A DNA stretch of 64,000 nt, from contig NZ_JACSKC010000002.1 in NCBI RefSeq assembly GCF_018617395.1, positions 1-64,000 on the forward strand, given 5' to 3'. The notes under the pieces are model-generated. The model was given only the letters and a program-made list of their open reading frames with translations, searched no databases and was not told the DNA's origin. This document shows positions 43,013-51,131 of this stretch, one piece after another. The position numbers and the translations under genes were made by a program. Origin of the DNA: Exiguobacterium sp. s48. Lineage in GTDB: Bacteria > Bacillota > Bacilli > Exiguobacteriales > Exiguobacteriaceae. How positions within the stretch are numbered: the first letter of the stretch is position 1; the number at the start of each line of letters is the position of its first letter.

Positions 43013-43189
43013 TAACAATGGAATTTATAAAAAAATAAATACGAAAAAAAGGTATAGGTTAACTTTTTATTGAACCATAGAGAACTATAGAATTGTTAGG
43101 ATTTAATTACCTTTAGTGTTTAATTCTAATAGTCTCTAATGGGCTAAAATCTTTTGTTCACACTTTCTTTCGGATGAATAAGGTGAAGA

Positions 43190-43216
43190 AACCAGATAAT
43201 AATTGTCTGGTTTTTT
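43190..43216 (+). terminator. Terminator after gajB
   Basis: CCAGATAA and TTGTCTGG around TAA (8 bp, one wobble), followed by T6. The 170 bp between gajB and this hairpin hold no gene. Confidence 0.7.
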
Positions 43217-43344
43217 CTATGTTATAAGCTAACAGATATCCCATTTAATAGATGGTATAAATAAGCCTTTAAAAGTCTTTGAAACAAAGATATAATACAT
43301 AGTTCTATGAAAGGTTTAAAGAGGTAAATAACCTTTCTAAAAGA

Positions 43345-43644
43345 ATGAAGGACCAATTGTGTTTCGTTTCAGACATACTTGATTCAGTGGTAGCATCAGT
43401 GGAGCGTTATACTTTTATAATATCTATTAATAAGTAATCCTCAGAACGTATATATACCTTTAAGATGTACTTTGAGGAAGATGCAAATAGTAATACCGCT
43501 ACTTTTGAGAGAAATATTACAAAAGATAATAAATTACAGACATTTATGGATGTTTTTCTAAGTGAGTTTGTACTCGATCAGGAAAACCTAAAGGAAGTTA
43601 TGAGCAGAGTTAAAATGATGCAAAATCGTTTAAACACAGATTAA
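43345..43644 (+). pseudogene. Small AT-rich gene broken by an in-frame stop
   Basis: One frame runs 43345-43644 with a single TAA at 43435-43437. Before it: MKDQLCFVSDILDSVVASV and IISINK. After it: SSERIYTFKMYFEEDANS to MSRVKMMQNRLNTD, an acidic, helical stretch with coherent composition. An internal ATG at 43465 could still start a 59-aa product, but no ribosome site precedes it. I do not recognise the family. It may be a remnant of the same island. Confidence 0.4.
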
Positions 43645-43887
43645 CTTCTATGTCTTTTTTTTTTGACCTTACTAATTAATATTATTACTTTATCATCTCA
43701 GTAAAAAAGGGTGGTTTTTTGTTTAAGGGATTCAATAGTATTCGGGAAAAGGTATTATTGTTATTTTTAATTTCAATAAAAATAATTCTGTGTAATCAAC
43801 GCTGTTAAAATCCGTTATATCAACGTATTAAAAATTCCTCAAATTAACTTACAATGATTCTGACAACCTGAAAATGGAGTGTGAGAC
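43645..43887. other. Non-coding AT-rich stretch
   Basis: No gene recognised. It contains poly-T runs (about 43660) and the segment TGACAACCTGAAAATGG (43861-43877) just before the istA fragment, which may be the end of an IS21-type element. Confidence 0.4.
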
Positions 43888-44010
43888 ATGATCCGAAGTG
43901 AGGGATTTTTTATGATTCGTGAGTTAAGAAGCAAAGGATGGACCATCAGAGCCATCTCTGACGAGACGGGATATAATCATAAGACAATCCGAAAGTATTT
44001 GAATACATAA
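43888..44010 (+). pseudogene. istA: N-terminal fragment of an IS21-family transposase (IstA)
   Basis: 40 codons encoding MIRSEGFFMIRELRSKGWT, then IRAISDETGYNHKTIRKYLNT: the helix-turn-helix that begins IstA proteins. The frame ends at TAA at 44008 and no further IstA or IstB sequence follows, so only the first part of the element is left. It marks the right edge of the AT-rich island. Confidence 0.75.
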
Positions 44011-44024
44011 AAAGGAGATTGATT

Positions 44025-44627
44025 ATGAAAAGAATGATTGGGAGATTCTCATTCGTTTTACTCACACTCGTCTTGATTGGTGTCATTGCGATTGTAGTGA
44101 TCAAGCCAGGTGTATTTTCAACTAATCAACAGGCTGATGTATCGCTCGTCAAAGATCGACTCGTCGAATTGACGGAGTTGACAACGTTAAAGTATGAATA
44201 CAGCAACGTCATTGTCAGTCGAAACACGACATCCGTATCGTTGATCGGATTAAAAGATGTCAAACTAGCGGAAGCAATCAAGCTGATTGAATACTCAGGA
44301 TACCTCAAGGCGGGTACGGACCTCTCTAGCATGGAGGTCTCTTACAATGACACGACTGAGAAATTGACTGTCACTGTACTTCACTCAACCATTTTAGACA
44401 ACGTAGCGAATACAGATGATGCTGTAGTGACAGATGTAAAAGGGACACTTTTTTCTGACTACCCCTCGCAATTGATTTTTGATGAAATCAATAAAGAGAA
44501 GGCAAAAATGGAAAAGACTAAGATTGAGCAAGGGTTGCTGACGAAGGCCGACGAGCGCATTGAAGAGTTCTTGACAGAGTTTTTAAAGAATAGCGGTTAT
44601 GAAACGGTGGCAATCGAGTTCAAATAA
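44025..44627 (+). CDS. DUF4230-like membrane-anchored protein
   Basis: About 200 aa. N-terminal transmembrane anchor or signal (FSFVLLTLVLIGVIAIVVI), then an extracytoplasmic domain with LTELTTLKYEYSNVIVSR, the pattern of DUF4230 proteins, and a charged C-terminal helix. Start at ATG 44025, behind AAAGGAG; a TTG 6 bp upstream is possible. Base composition is host-like, unlike the island to its left. Function unknown. Confidence 0.65.
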   Translation: MKRMIGRFSFVLLTLVLIGVIAIVVIKPGVFSTNQQADVSLVKDRLVELTELTTLKYEYSNVIVSRNTTSVSLIGLKDVKLAEAIKLIEYSGYLKAGTDLSSMEVSYNDTTEKLTVTVLHSTILDNVANTDDAVVTDVKGTLFSDYPSQLIFDEINKEKAKMEKTKIEQGLLTKADERIEEFLTEFLKNSGYETVAIEFK

Positions 44628-44729
44628 TCGTTGTATCATTATGATCTGATAGGTTGAGAAGATCGTGCCAGAAGTCTACGAGGCAGAACCACTCGACTTA
44701 CAACTCGAATATGTTTTATCATCTCCTGA

Positions 44730-44757
44730 GACTGCATCATAACGATGTGGTCTTTTT
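44730..44757 (+). terminator. Weak terminator before the dlt-like operon
   Basis: GACTGCATC and GATGTGGTC around ATAAC (9 bp, two wobbles), followed by T5. The rest of the 44628-44905 gap is described under the promoter and Fur-box entries; a 26-codon frame ending at 44743 looks like a fragment and was not called. Confidence 0.5.
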
Positions 44758-44802
44758 CATACAAAAAATCGCTCAACTTCAAGCTTTATCTCCTATGAAG
44801 AA

Positions 44803-44831
44803 TTGAGGATTTCGAAAAATTGTGATAGAAT
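44803..44831 (+). promoter_or_regulatory. Promoter of the dlt-like operon
   Basis: TTGAGG (44803-44808), 17 bp, TAGAAT (44826-44831). It lies just upstream of a Fur-box-like palindrome. Confidence 0.6.
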
Positions 44832-44837
44832 CACAAG

Positions 44838-44856
44838 GCAAATGATTATCATTATC
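44838..44856. promoter_or_regulatory. Fur-box-like operator
   Basis: GCAAATGATTATCATTATC matches the 19-bp Fur consensus GATAATGATAATCATTATC at 16 positions, with the core ATGATnATCAT intact. It begins 7 bp after the -10, overlapping the expected transcription start, a repressing position. Fur control of the downstream operon is inferred. Confidence 0.65.
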
Positions 44857-44914
44857 AGTCGATAAGAATAGATGGAATCGAATAAGTTGGAGTGAATGTG
44901 AAAGGATGAATACA

Positions 44915-45160
44915 ATGAGCACGCTTGAAGCATATAACATGGCATTTCGAAATGGATTGGAACTAGAGGATGATGTGGTCCTTGAAGAGATGAAGCTTGG
45001 GGAATCAACGGAGTGGGATTCGATTGGACATATGACCCTCATCGCCGAAATCGAGGATGCGTTTGACGTCTATATCGACTCGGATGAAATGACAGAATTT
45101 CATTCATATCAGTCTGGCATCGCGTTGTTGCAGCGCCTCGGTGTGGACATCCAGTCATGA
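44915..45160 (+). CDS. Acyl carrier protein (DltC-like) of the dlt-like operon
   Basis: About 81 aa, acidic. The phosphopantetheine site is EWDSIGHMTLIAEIEDAF (DSIGH). It probably carries an acyl or aminoacyl group activated by the next gene product, with which it overlaps by 4 bp (ATGA). Start at ATG 44915 with AAAGGA upstream; an ATG at 44906 is too close to that site. It differs from housekeeping ACP, whose site is usually DSLD. Confidence 0.85.
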   Translation: MSTLEAYNMAFRNGLELEDDVVLEEMKLGESTEWDSIGHMTLIAEIEDAFDVYIDSDEMTEFHSYQSGIALLQRLGVDIQS

Positions 45161-46563
45161 CGCTTTTTCAAATGCTCGAGCAGTTCGCGGATCGTGAGGC
45201 GGTCTCTGCAGATCGCTCTTATTCCTATAGAGAGATGCTGGAAGTCGGGGACTCGATTTGTGAGGAGGTCGGCGAACGGTCGCTCGTCTTCTGTTTATGT
45301 GCCAACCGAGTCGAGTCGATCTTCGGATATATCGGCTTTCTCCGTGGACGGGTCGTCCCGGTCTTGCTCGATGCAGATATTCCAGTGGACCAATTACAGA
45401 AATTGATGGAACGGTATCAACCGACTCACGTCTGGGCTCCTGAGACGAGGGAGGATTTGGCGAACTCGTTGGATGCCTTCTATGGCTATGGTGGCTACGC
45501 CTTATTTGAAACCGAAACAGCGGTTCGCCACCAACTTCATGAGGAGCTGGCCCTTCTGTTGACGACATCAGGGAGTACCGGAAGTCCGAAATTGGTGCGT
45601 CTCACGTATAACAATCTATCAGCTAACGCCACATCGATCATCGACTATCTCGACATCGATCAAACGGATAAACCAATCACGACCCTTCCGATGAACTATT
45701 CGTATGGACTCTCCATCATCAACAGTCATCTGTTGAAAGGAGCGACCCTCATCCTGACAGACCGCTCGATCGTTCAAAAGGAGTTTTGGGAGCTGTGTCG
45801 TGCCGAGCAGGCGACGACGTTTGGTGGGGTCCCGTTTCATTATGAGATGTTGAAACGATTGAAGTTTGAGACGTATGATCTCCCAAGTCTGAAGAAGTTG
45901 ACGCAAGCCGGTGGCAAGTTGGACCCGGCACTTGCGCAGCACTTCGCAACAGTATGTGCAGAGAAAGGGATTCAATTTTTCATCATGTACGGTCAGACGG
46001 AGGCGACGGCCCGGATGTCGTATTTACCAGATCGGATGCATGCGAAAAAAGAAGGAAGCATCGGAATTGCCATCCCTGGTGGAACGCTCACGTTGCGTGA
46101 CGAATCCGGAAATGACATCAAAGAGGCGAATGTGACAGGCGAGTTGGTATATCAAGGCGACAACGTGTCGTTTGGGTACGCGACCTCGTTAGCTGACCTT
46201 TCAAAAGGTGATGACAATCAAGGCGTCTTGCGTACGGGTGACATGGCGTATCGCGACGAGGATGGATATTTCTTCATCGTCGGCCGAATCAAGCGCATGA
46301 TCAAACTGTATGGCAGTCGAATCAGCCTAGACGAAGTCGAGGCCCTCCTTCGAGAGCATGGACATGATTGCGTCTGTGCCGGGGAAGACGACCAGTTATA
46401 CGTGTATACGTTACAAGATGACGTCGCACGCATTCAAAAAATCATCAAAGAACAAATCAAGGTGAAAGGTGTTCGGGTGATGCAGATTGACGAGATTCCG
46501 CGGAATGCATTCGGAAAGATTCGTTATGCTGCATTGCCGAAGCGAGAACTTGTGACCACCTGA
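45157..46563 (+). CDS. Acyl-adenylating ligase (AMP-binding, DltA-like)
   Basis: 468 aa. ANL-superfamily enzyme: A3 LLLTTSGSTGSPKLVRLTY, A5 MYGQTEATARMSY, A7 LRTGDMAYRDEDGYFFIVGRIKRMIKLYG and the A10 lysine in PRNAFGKIRYAAL. It would activate a carboxylate as AMP ester and load the preceding carrier protein. The substrate cannot be read from the sequence. Shorter than DltA (about 500 aa). Translationally coupled to the ACP. Confidence 0.85.
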   Translation: MTLFQMLEQFADREAVSADRSYSYREMLEVGDSICEEVGERSLVFCLCANRVESIFGYIGFLRGRVVPVLLDADIPVDQLQKLMERYQPTHVWAPETREDLANSLDAFYGYGGYALFETETAVRHQLHEELALLLTTSGSTGSPKLVRLTYNNLSANATSIIDYLDIDQTDKPITTLPMNYSYGLSIINSHLLKGATLILTDRSIVQKEFWELCRAEQATTFGGVPFHYEMLKRLKFETYDLPSLKKLTQAGGKLDPALAQHFATVCAEKGIQFFIMYGQTEATARMSYLPDRMHAKKEGSIGIAIPGGTLTLRDESGNDIKEANVTGELVYQGDNVSFGYATSLADLSKGDDNQGVLRTGDMAYRDEDGYFFIVGRIKRMIKLYGSRISLDEVEALLREHGHDCVCAGEDDQLYVYTLQDDVARIQKIIKEQIKVKGVRVMQIDEIPRNAFGKIRYAALPKRELVTT

Positions 46564-46612
46564 TTGTCAGGAATCGGTACATCGTCAAGTTTCATAACAT
46601 CAGGTGGTAAAT

Positions 46613-48064
46613 ATGACTTTTATTTCGATTGAATTTCTCTTATTTTTAACCCTCATCGTTGGAGCGTACTATATGGTTCCACATCGGTACCGTTGGGTGC
46701 TCCTTTTGTTGGCGAGCTATGTCTTTTACGCCACGTTGAGCGTCCAATTCATTCCGCTCCTATTGATCAGTACCGCCTTCACCTATGTGATTGGAATTCT
46801 GATTGAGAAACAGGAGAAGAAGGAGCAGAAAAAACGGCTCATGTGGGTCGGTGTCTCCGTGCTCGTCTTCTTCCTCGGATGGTTCAAATATTTTAATTTC
46901 GTCAATGATTCGCTCCGTTCGTTCGCCACATGGAGCGGATTCGATTATGACGTCCCGTATAAAGAAATCGTGTTGCCGTTGGCCATCTCGTTTTATACGT
47001 TCCAAGCCATCAGTTATGTCGTGGACGTCTCGCGAGGGAAGCAAAAAGCAGAGCGTCATTACGGCTATTTCTCGGTCTATTTCGCCTTCTTCCCGCAACT
47101 TGTGGCGGGTCCGATTGAGCGGGCGAAAAAGCTGCTTCCGCAACTGAAGACGGAGCAGCATCTCGACTACGACAATATCAGCTATGGGACTCAACGCATC
47201 ATTTGGGGATTCTTCAAGAAGACATTGATCGCTGACCGATTGGCACCGATTGTCGCAAGTGTATTCAATAGCCCGGACCCGACTGGTTCGGAGATTGTAC
47301 TCGCAACGATGTTGTTCTCGATTCAATTGTTCGCGGACTTCTCGGCATGCAGTGACATCGCCATCGGCTGTGCAAGATTGCTCGGGATTCGTTTATCGGA
47401 AAACTTCAAGCAGCCGCACTTCGCCGTATCAATCGCCGACTTCTGGAATCGCTGGCATATCACGCTTTCGATGTGGCTACGGGATTATATCTTCATGCCG
47501 CTCGCAAAAGGAAAGAAGAAGCGCGAACAGATTTATGGTGCCATCCTTGCGACGTTTTTAGTGAGTGGGATTTGGCACGGAGCCGCATGGAACTTCGTCT
47601 TATGGGGACTCATTCATGGAATCTATCGCGTGTTCGGAGACCATACGAAACAACAACGTGAAAAAATGGCGTCATGGGTCGGATTTGACCGCGTTCCGAC
47701 ACTGCATCGGTGGTGGAAAATCGCCATCACGTTCCAGCTCGTCTGTTTCTCACGGGTCTTCTTCCAGTCGCATTCGATGGCAGAGGCGTTCTCGCACGCT
47801 AAACTATATGTGACACCTTCGTCATGGGCACCGTCAGGCATGATGCAGGCGGTTCAAATGTTCTCATTGCTCGATTTGATCATCTTCCTCGTCGTCTTTG
47901 TCGTCGTTCATCTGTTCCAACATATTGAACGGACGAGAGGATCGGCTTGGGATTGGATGGCACGTCAGTCTGCGGTGACGAGCGTGGCCATCAACTTGTT
48001 CTTGATTGTCTCGGCGTTCTTATTTGGCGTGTCGAGCCAAGGATTTGTATACGGTGGGTTCTAA
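46613..48064 (+). CDS. MBOAT-family membrane O-acyltransferase (DltB/AlgI-like)
   Basis: About 483 aa with roughly ten membrane segments, starting [17 protein letters not shown]. MBOAT hallmarks: [17 protein letters not shown], the [21 protein letters not shown]-like segment ([10 protein letters not shown], RDYIF) and the catalytic His region [21 protein letters not shown]. It would pass the acyl group from the carrier protein across the membrane to a surface polymer. Start behind CAGGTGG. Confidence 0.9.
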   Translation: [483 protein letters not shown]

Positions 48065-48085
48065 GATGGATGGAAAGGAATTAGC

Positions 48086-49021
48086 ATGAAGCGTTTAGGA
48101 ATCAAAATAGGTGTCGTATTACTCGTCATCATCGCAATCTTCATTCCCGTCAACGAGTTCGTGAAAGAGTCGTGGGAATATAATAATAACCGAGCTGTCC
48201 TTGCCTTCAAGGAAGACCCTCAACCGGTCGACATCATCAATCTCGGAACGTCCCATGCGATGTATGGGTATTCATTCAAGTCGCTTGGATTGTCGCATCT
48301 GGATTTGGCGTTACCGAGTCAGCCGATCGAATATGATTTGAAGATGTTGAAAGAATACGATGAACATCTGAAGCCAGGTGGGGTCGTGATTGTGTCGTTA
48401 TCACAAATCACCTTCAGCAATTCGGACGTCGGACGGAAAGAAAACTACTATCGTGTCTTAGACCGTGAAGACATCGAACCGGTCAGCCTGTTTCAATATT
48501 ATACGCACGAACAGTTCCCTGCATTGAACAGTGGGAGTGCCTACGCCGCCATTTCCCGGGAAATCCGAGATTTCCGCTTCGATGCGCATAAGCCATGGGA
48601 GAATGGGGGGCTGAACTATTCCGAGCGTAAGTATGAGGAAGTCGCCGCCCAATACGAGAATGCCGTGAACAATCACGAGATTGAAGAGAATATGGCATAT
48701 TTACAAGACATCATCGATTATTGCGAGAAGCAAGGCTATCGCGTCGTCTTGGCGATGGAGCCGGTCCATGCCTCATATCATACGTATTTTGATGAAGACG
48801 TCATGGAACGCCTCGTGTTTCAGCATTTAGAAAAATTGGATATTGATGTTCCATTCCTCAACTACATGGGGGACGAACGATTCATTCACAAACAATCCTT
48901 CTTCCATAACCCGGACCATTTGAATGGGGACGGGCGGAAGTTATTGTCTACGCTTGTCTATGAAGATTTGAAGCGGTTGGGGTATATTCAAGATGAAGAT
49001 GATAATATGGAACGGGAGTGA
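48086..49021 (+). CDS. SGNH-fold acyl-transfer protein (DltD/AlgJ-like)
   Basis: 311 aa. N-terminal signal anchor (IGVVLLVIIAIFIPVNEF), then an extracytoplasmic SGNH-hydrolase fold: NLGTSHAMYG (Ser block) and NPDHLNGDGRKLLS (Asp-x-x-His block). It probably works with the MBOAT protein outside the membrane, as DltD does with DltB. It contains a perfect Noc-box sequence (48551-48564). It overlaps the next gene by 4 bp (GTGA). Confidence 0.82.
   Translation: MKRLGIKIGVVLLVIIAIFIPVNEFVKESWEYNNNRAVLAFKEDPQPVDIINLGTSHAMYGYSFKSLGLSHLDLALPSQPIEYDLKMLKEYDEHLKPGGVVIVSLSQITFSNSDVGRKENYYRVLDREDIEPVSLFQYYTHEQFPALNSGSAYAAISREIRDFRFDAHKPWENGGLNYSERKYEEVAAQYENAVNNHEIEENMAYLQDIIDYCEKQGYRVVLAMEPVHASYHTYFDEDVMERLVFQHLEKLDIDVPFLNYMGDERFIHKQSFFHNPDHLNGDGRKLLSTLVYEDLKRLGYIQDEDDNMERE
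48551..48564. promoter_or_regulatory. Perfect 14-bp Noc-binding site
   Basis: ATTTCCCGGGAAAT is identical to the Noc-box consensus and lies in the middle of the DltD-like gene. Noc sites are spread over the chromosome outside the terminus, including inside genes. Confidence 0.7.
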
Positions 49022-49524
49022 TTCCAATCGAAACAATCTATTTAGCAGGAGGATGTCTATGGGGCGTTCAAGAATTTGTGAGGACCTTACCTGGCGTCCT
49101 TTCAACTGAAGCGGGACGTGCGAACGGAACGACGGACACGTTGGACGGGGAATATGACGGATACGCGGAGTGCGTCAAAACGACATTCGATCCGAATGTG
49201 GTGACAGTTGAGGATTTGATGGGCTACTTATTCGAAATCATCGACCCATACAGCATCAATCAACAAGGAATCGATGTCGGGGAGAAGTATCGGACGGGCG
49301 TCTACAGCGAGGAGTCACGACATTTGATGGAGGCGCAGGCGTTCATTGATCGACGCTCGGATGCGAAGCGGATTGCTGTTGAAGTCAAGCCGCTCACGAA
49401 CTATGTGCGAAGTGCGGACGAGCATCAGGACCGCCTGACACGTTGTCCGGATGATTATTGCCATATTCCGAAAGACTTATTAACAAAATATCAGAACGTA
49501 TCATCATCAAAGCGTCTCTTCTGA
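49018..49524 (+). CDS. msrA: Peptide methionine sulfoxide reductase A
   Basis: 168 aa. Reduces methionine-S-sulfoxide in proteins. The active-site motif reads GGCLWGVQEF (C13): Leu replaces the usual Phe of GCFWG. Further family sequence: GYAECVKTTFDP and SINQQGIDVGEKYRTGVY, and a C-terminal CPDDYC that could supply resolving cysteines. GTG start overlaps the stop of the DltD-like gene, so it belongs to this operon; its link to surface acylation is unclear. Confidence 0.88.
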   Translation: MIPIETIYLAGGCLWGVQEFVRTLPGVLSTEAGRANGTTDTLDGEYDGYAECVKTTFDPNVVTVEDLMGYLFEIIDPYSINQQGIDVGEKYRTGVYSEESRHLMEAQAFIDRRSDAKRIAVEVKPLTNYVRSADEHQDRLTRCPDDYCHIPKDLLTKYQNVSSSKRLF

Positions 49525-49537
49525 GATGCTTTTTTTC
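49511..49537 (+). terminator. Terminator of the dlt-like operon
   Basis: AGCGTCTC and GAGATGCT around TTCT, then T7. It overlaps the msrA stop. Confidence 0.75.
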
Positions 49538-49621
49538 ATTTTTTCCCAAATGAGTAAAGCTAAATGGATGCGTTTCATGTCTAATAAGTGTAAGGGAAAA
49601 AACGAAAAGGGGGGACGTTCG

Positions 49622-50143
49622 ATGAAACGTCTCATTCAGAAAGCGCAACGAGGTAATGATCAAGCTTTCTTAAAGATCTTTCAGCATTACGAGACCGACC
49701 TATATCGGATGGCCTATGTATACGTCAAAAATCCGGATGATGCGCTCGACGTCGTGCAAGAAGTCGCCTATCAAGCCTTTAAAAAAATCGGAACGTTACG
49801 GGAACCGCAATTTTTGAAGACGTGGCTGATGAAAATTGCCATCAACTGTGCGCTCGATGTCATGAAGAAGAGGCAAAATGTGATTCATTTAAAGCCGGAG
49901 TTTGAAGAGTCAATCGGAAGTACGGAAACAGATTACGCGATAACGATGACACTCGCCGACATGATGGATTCCCTTCATGAGGATGAACGAAGCGTGGTCG
50001 TGTTGAAATATTATCAGGACTACACGTTTCAACAAATCTCAGATTTATTGGAATGGCCGATTGGGACGGTGAAGACAACCTTATATCGAGCTGTCGATAA
50101 ATTGAGACGAGAATGGAAGGAGGCCGATTGCTATGGATCGTGA
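49622..50143 (+). CDS. ECF-type sigma factor
   Basis: 173 aa. Sigma-70 region 2 (AFLKIFQHYETDLYRMAYVYVKNPDDALDVVQEVAYQAF) and region 4 (LHEDERSVVVLKYYQDYTFQQISDLLEWPIGTVKTTLYRAVDKL) of the ECF group, with no region 3. The start at 49622 has AAAGGGGGG upstream. It overlaps the following anti-sigma gene by 11 bp. Target promoters are unknown; the closest group, by eye, is the SigV/SigW-like set of Bacillales. Confidence 0.9.
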   Translation: MKRLIQKAQRGNDQAFLKIFQHYETDLYRMAYVYVKNPDDALDVVQEVAYQAFKKIGTLREPQFLKTWLMKIAINCALDVMKKRQNVIHLKPEFEESIGSTETDYAITMTLADMMDSLHEDERSVVVLKYYQDYTFQQISDLLEWPIGTVKTTLYRAVDKLRREWKEADCYGS

Positions 50144-50804
50144 GATGAAACGGATGTTGGCGGACATCGAAATTCCAAGTGAACTGCGTGAACGCAGCCG
50201 ACAAGGTGTGAAGCGAGCGAAACAAGAGATGCGCCGGGAACCAGGATTTATCCGTCGACGGTTGATGACGGTCGGAATTGCGGCAGCACTCCTTATTCCG
50301 ACAGGTGCCTTCGCCTATCAATCCCTCTTGGCAGATGAGTTATACGGTTCATTTGACGAGATGAAAGTACATATCGTCAGCGCCACTTTAGAGAAATATT
50401 TGTTATTGGACGCCAAATTGAATCAAGCGAAAGGGGTACTCGGTGAGGCAGAGTATGAGGAGTTCAAGCAAGGTCTAAGTGTCTTCACGGATACGCGAAT
50501 CGCCTATGGAAATGCGAACGGAAATGTCGATTATGAAGCGATTCCGAAGGCGGAACGATTGGAAGTGAAGCAAGCACTCTTTGATCTTCAACCATACTTC
50601 GATCAATTGAACGATCAGCCTGCTGCACGTGATGTGTTGACGGCTGACGAATATGACGCGTACATCGAAGCACTCATGCAAGAAGAGTCGATTCGAGTAC
50701 GTGCTGGTGAGTACGTCGAAGATATGCCAGATGAATTGCGACAGTCTTACGAAGAGGCGCTTGCGATTATTCGAGAGGTCGATCGGAAGCAGCAACAAAA
50801 CTAA
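50133..50804 (+). CDS. Probable anti-sigma factor with DUF3600-like domain
   Basis: 223 aa. Short cytoplasmic N-terminus (MDREMKRMLADIEIPSELRERSRQG region), one transmembrane helix (LMTVGIAAALLIPTGAFAY, about 45-63), then an extracytoplasmic helical domain resembling DUF3600. Overlap with the sigma gene and this topology indicate a membrane anti-sigma factor. No zinc motif (HxxxCxxC) is present. Confidence 0.78.
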   Translation: MDREMKRMLADIEIPSELRERSRQGVKRAKQEMRREPGFIRRRLMTVGIAAALLIPTGAFAYQSLLADELYGSFDEMKVHIVSATLEKYLLLDAKLNQAKGVLGEAEYEEFKQGLSVFTDTRIAYGNANGNVDYEAIPKAERLEVKQALFDLQPYFDQLNDQPAARDVLTADEYDAYIEALMQEESIRVRAGEYVEDMPDELRQSYEEALAIIREVDRKQQQN

Positions 50805-50824
50805 ATATTCTGCATAAAAAGTAA

Positions 50825-50870
50825 AAGAAGGAGTCGGTCACTCAAATCGAGTGATAGACTCCTTCTTTTT
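50825..50870. terminator. Bidirectional terminator
   Basis: AAGAAGGAGTC and GACTCCTTCTT, with an inner stem CACTC/GAGTG, followed by T on both strands. It serves the sigma/anti-sigma pair and the convergent small gene. Confidence 0.85.
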
Positions 50871-51111
50871 ACGTCCGTTCGAGAACATTCACGAGCATCT
50901 GATGGATAACGTCATGATCATTCGGGTCATGCAGCTGATAGGGACTCCCCGGGAGCGTGTATACATCTTTTGCCCCGACGTACGTGATGTGGAGTGTCAA
51001 GGAACCATCTTCCTGACACGCCGTCGTCAGTTCCAACTCACCACTGATGACACCGACTTCCTCCGTCATGACACCGTGGGTTGCCTTAAAGATTGAAGTG
51101 ATTTCGTTCAT
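50869..51111 (-). CDS. Unknown 80-aa protein behind a secreted nuclease gene
   Basis: 80 aa, ATG at 51111 behind GGAGT. Cytoplasmic, no signal peptide. Sequence such as ITSIFKATHGVMTEEVG, SLTLHITYVGAKDV and VIHQMLVNVLERT suggests a small alpha/beta domain. It starts 21 bp after the nuclease stop, so both are probably one transcript. Not recognised. An inhibitor of the nuclease is one possibility, without direct evidence. Confidence 0.6.
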   Translation of the reverse strand: MNEITSIFKATHGVMTEEVGVISGELELTTACQEDGSLTLHITYVGAKDVYTLPGSPYQLHDPNDHDVIHQMLVNVLERT

Positions 51112-51131
51112 TCGAAGACTCCTTTTCTCAC

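Noticed and set aside
44666-44743. Short frame VPEVYEAEPLDLQLEYVLSS before the dlt-like operon
   Set aside because: Only 25 codons with no ribosome site; may be the tail of a lost gene.
46760-47326. Leftward open frame inside the MBOAT gene
   Set aside because: Antisense shadow; the sense frame has MBOAT motifs and is coupled to its neighbours.
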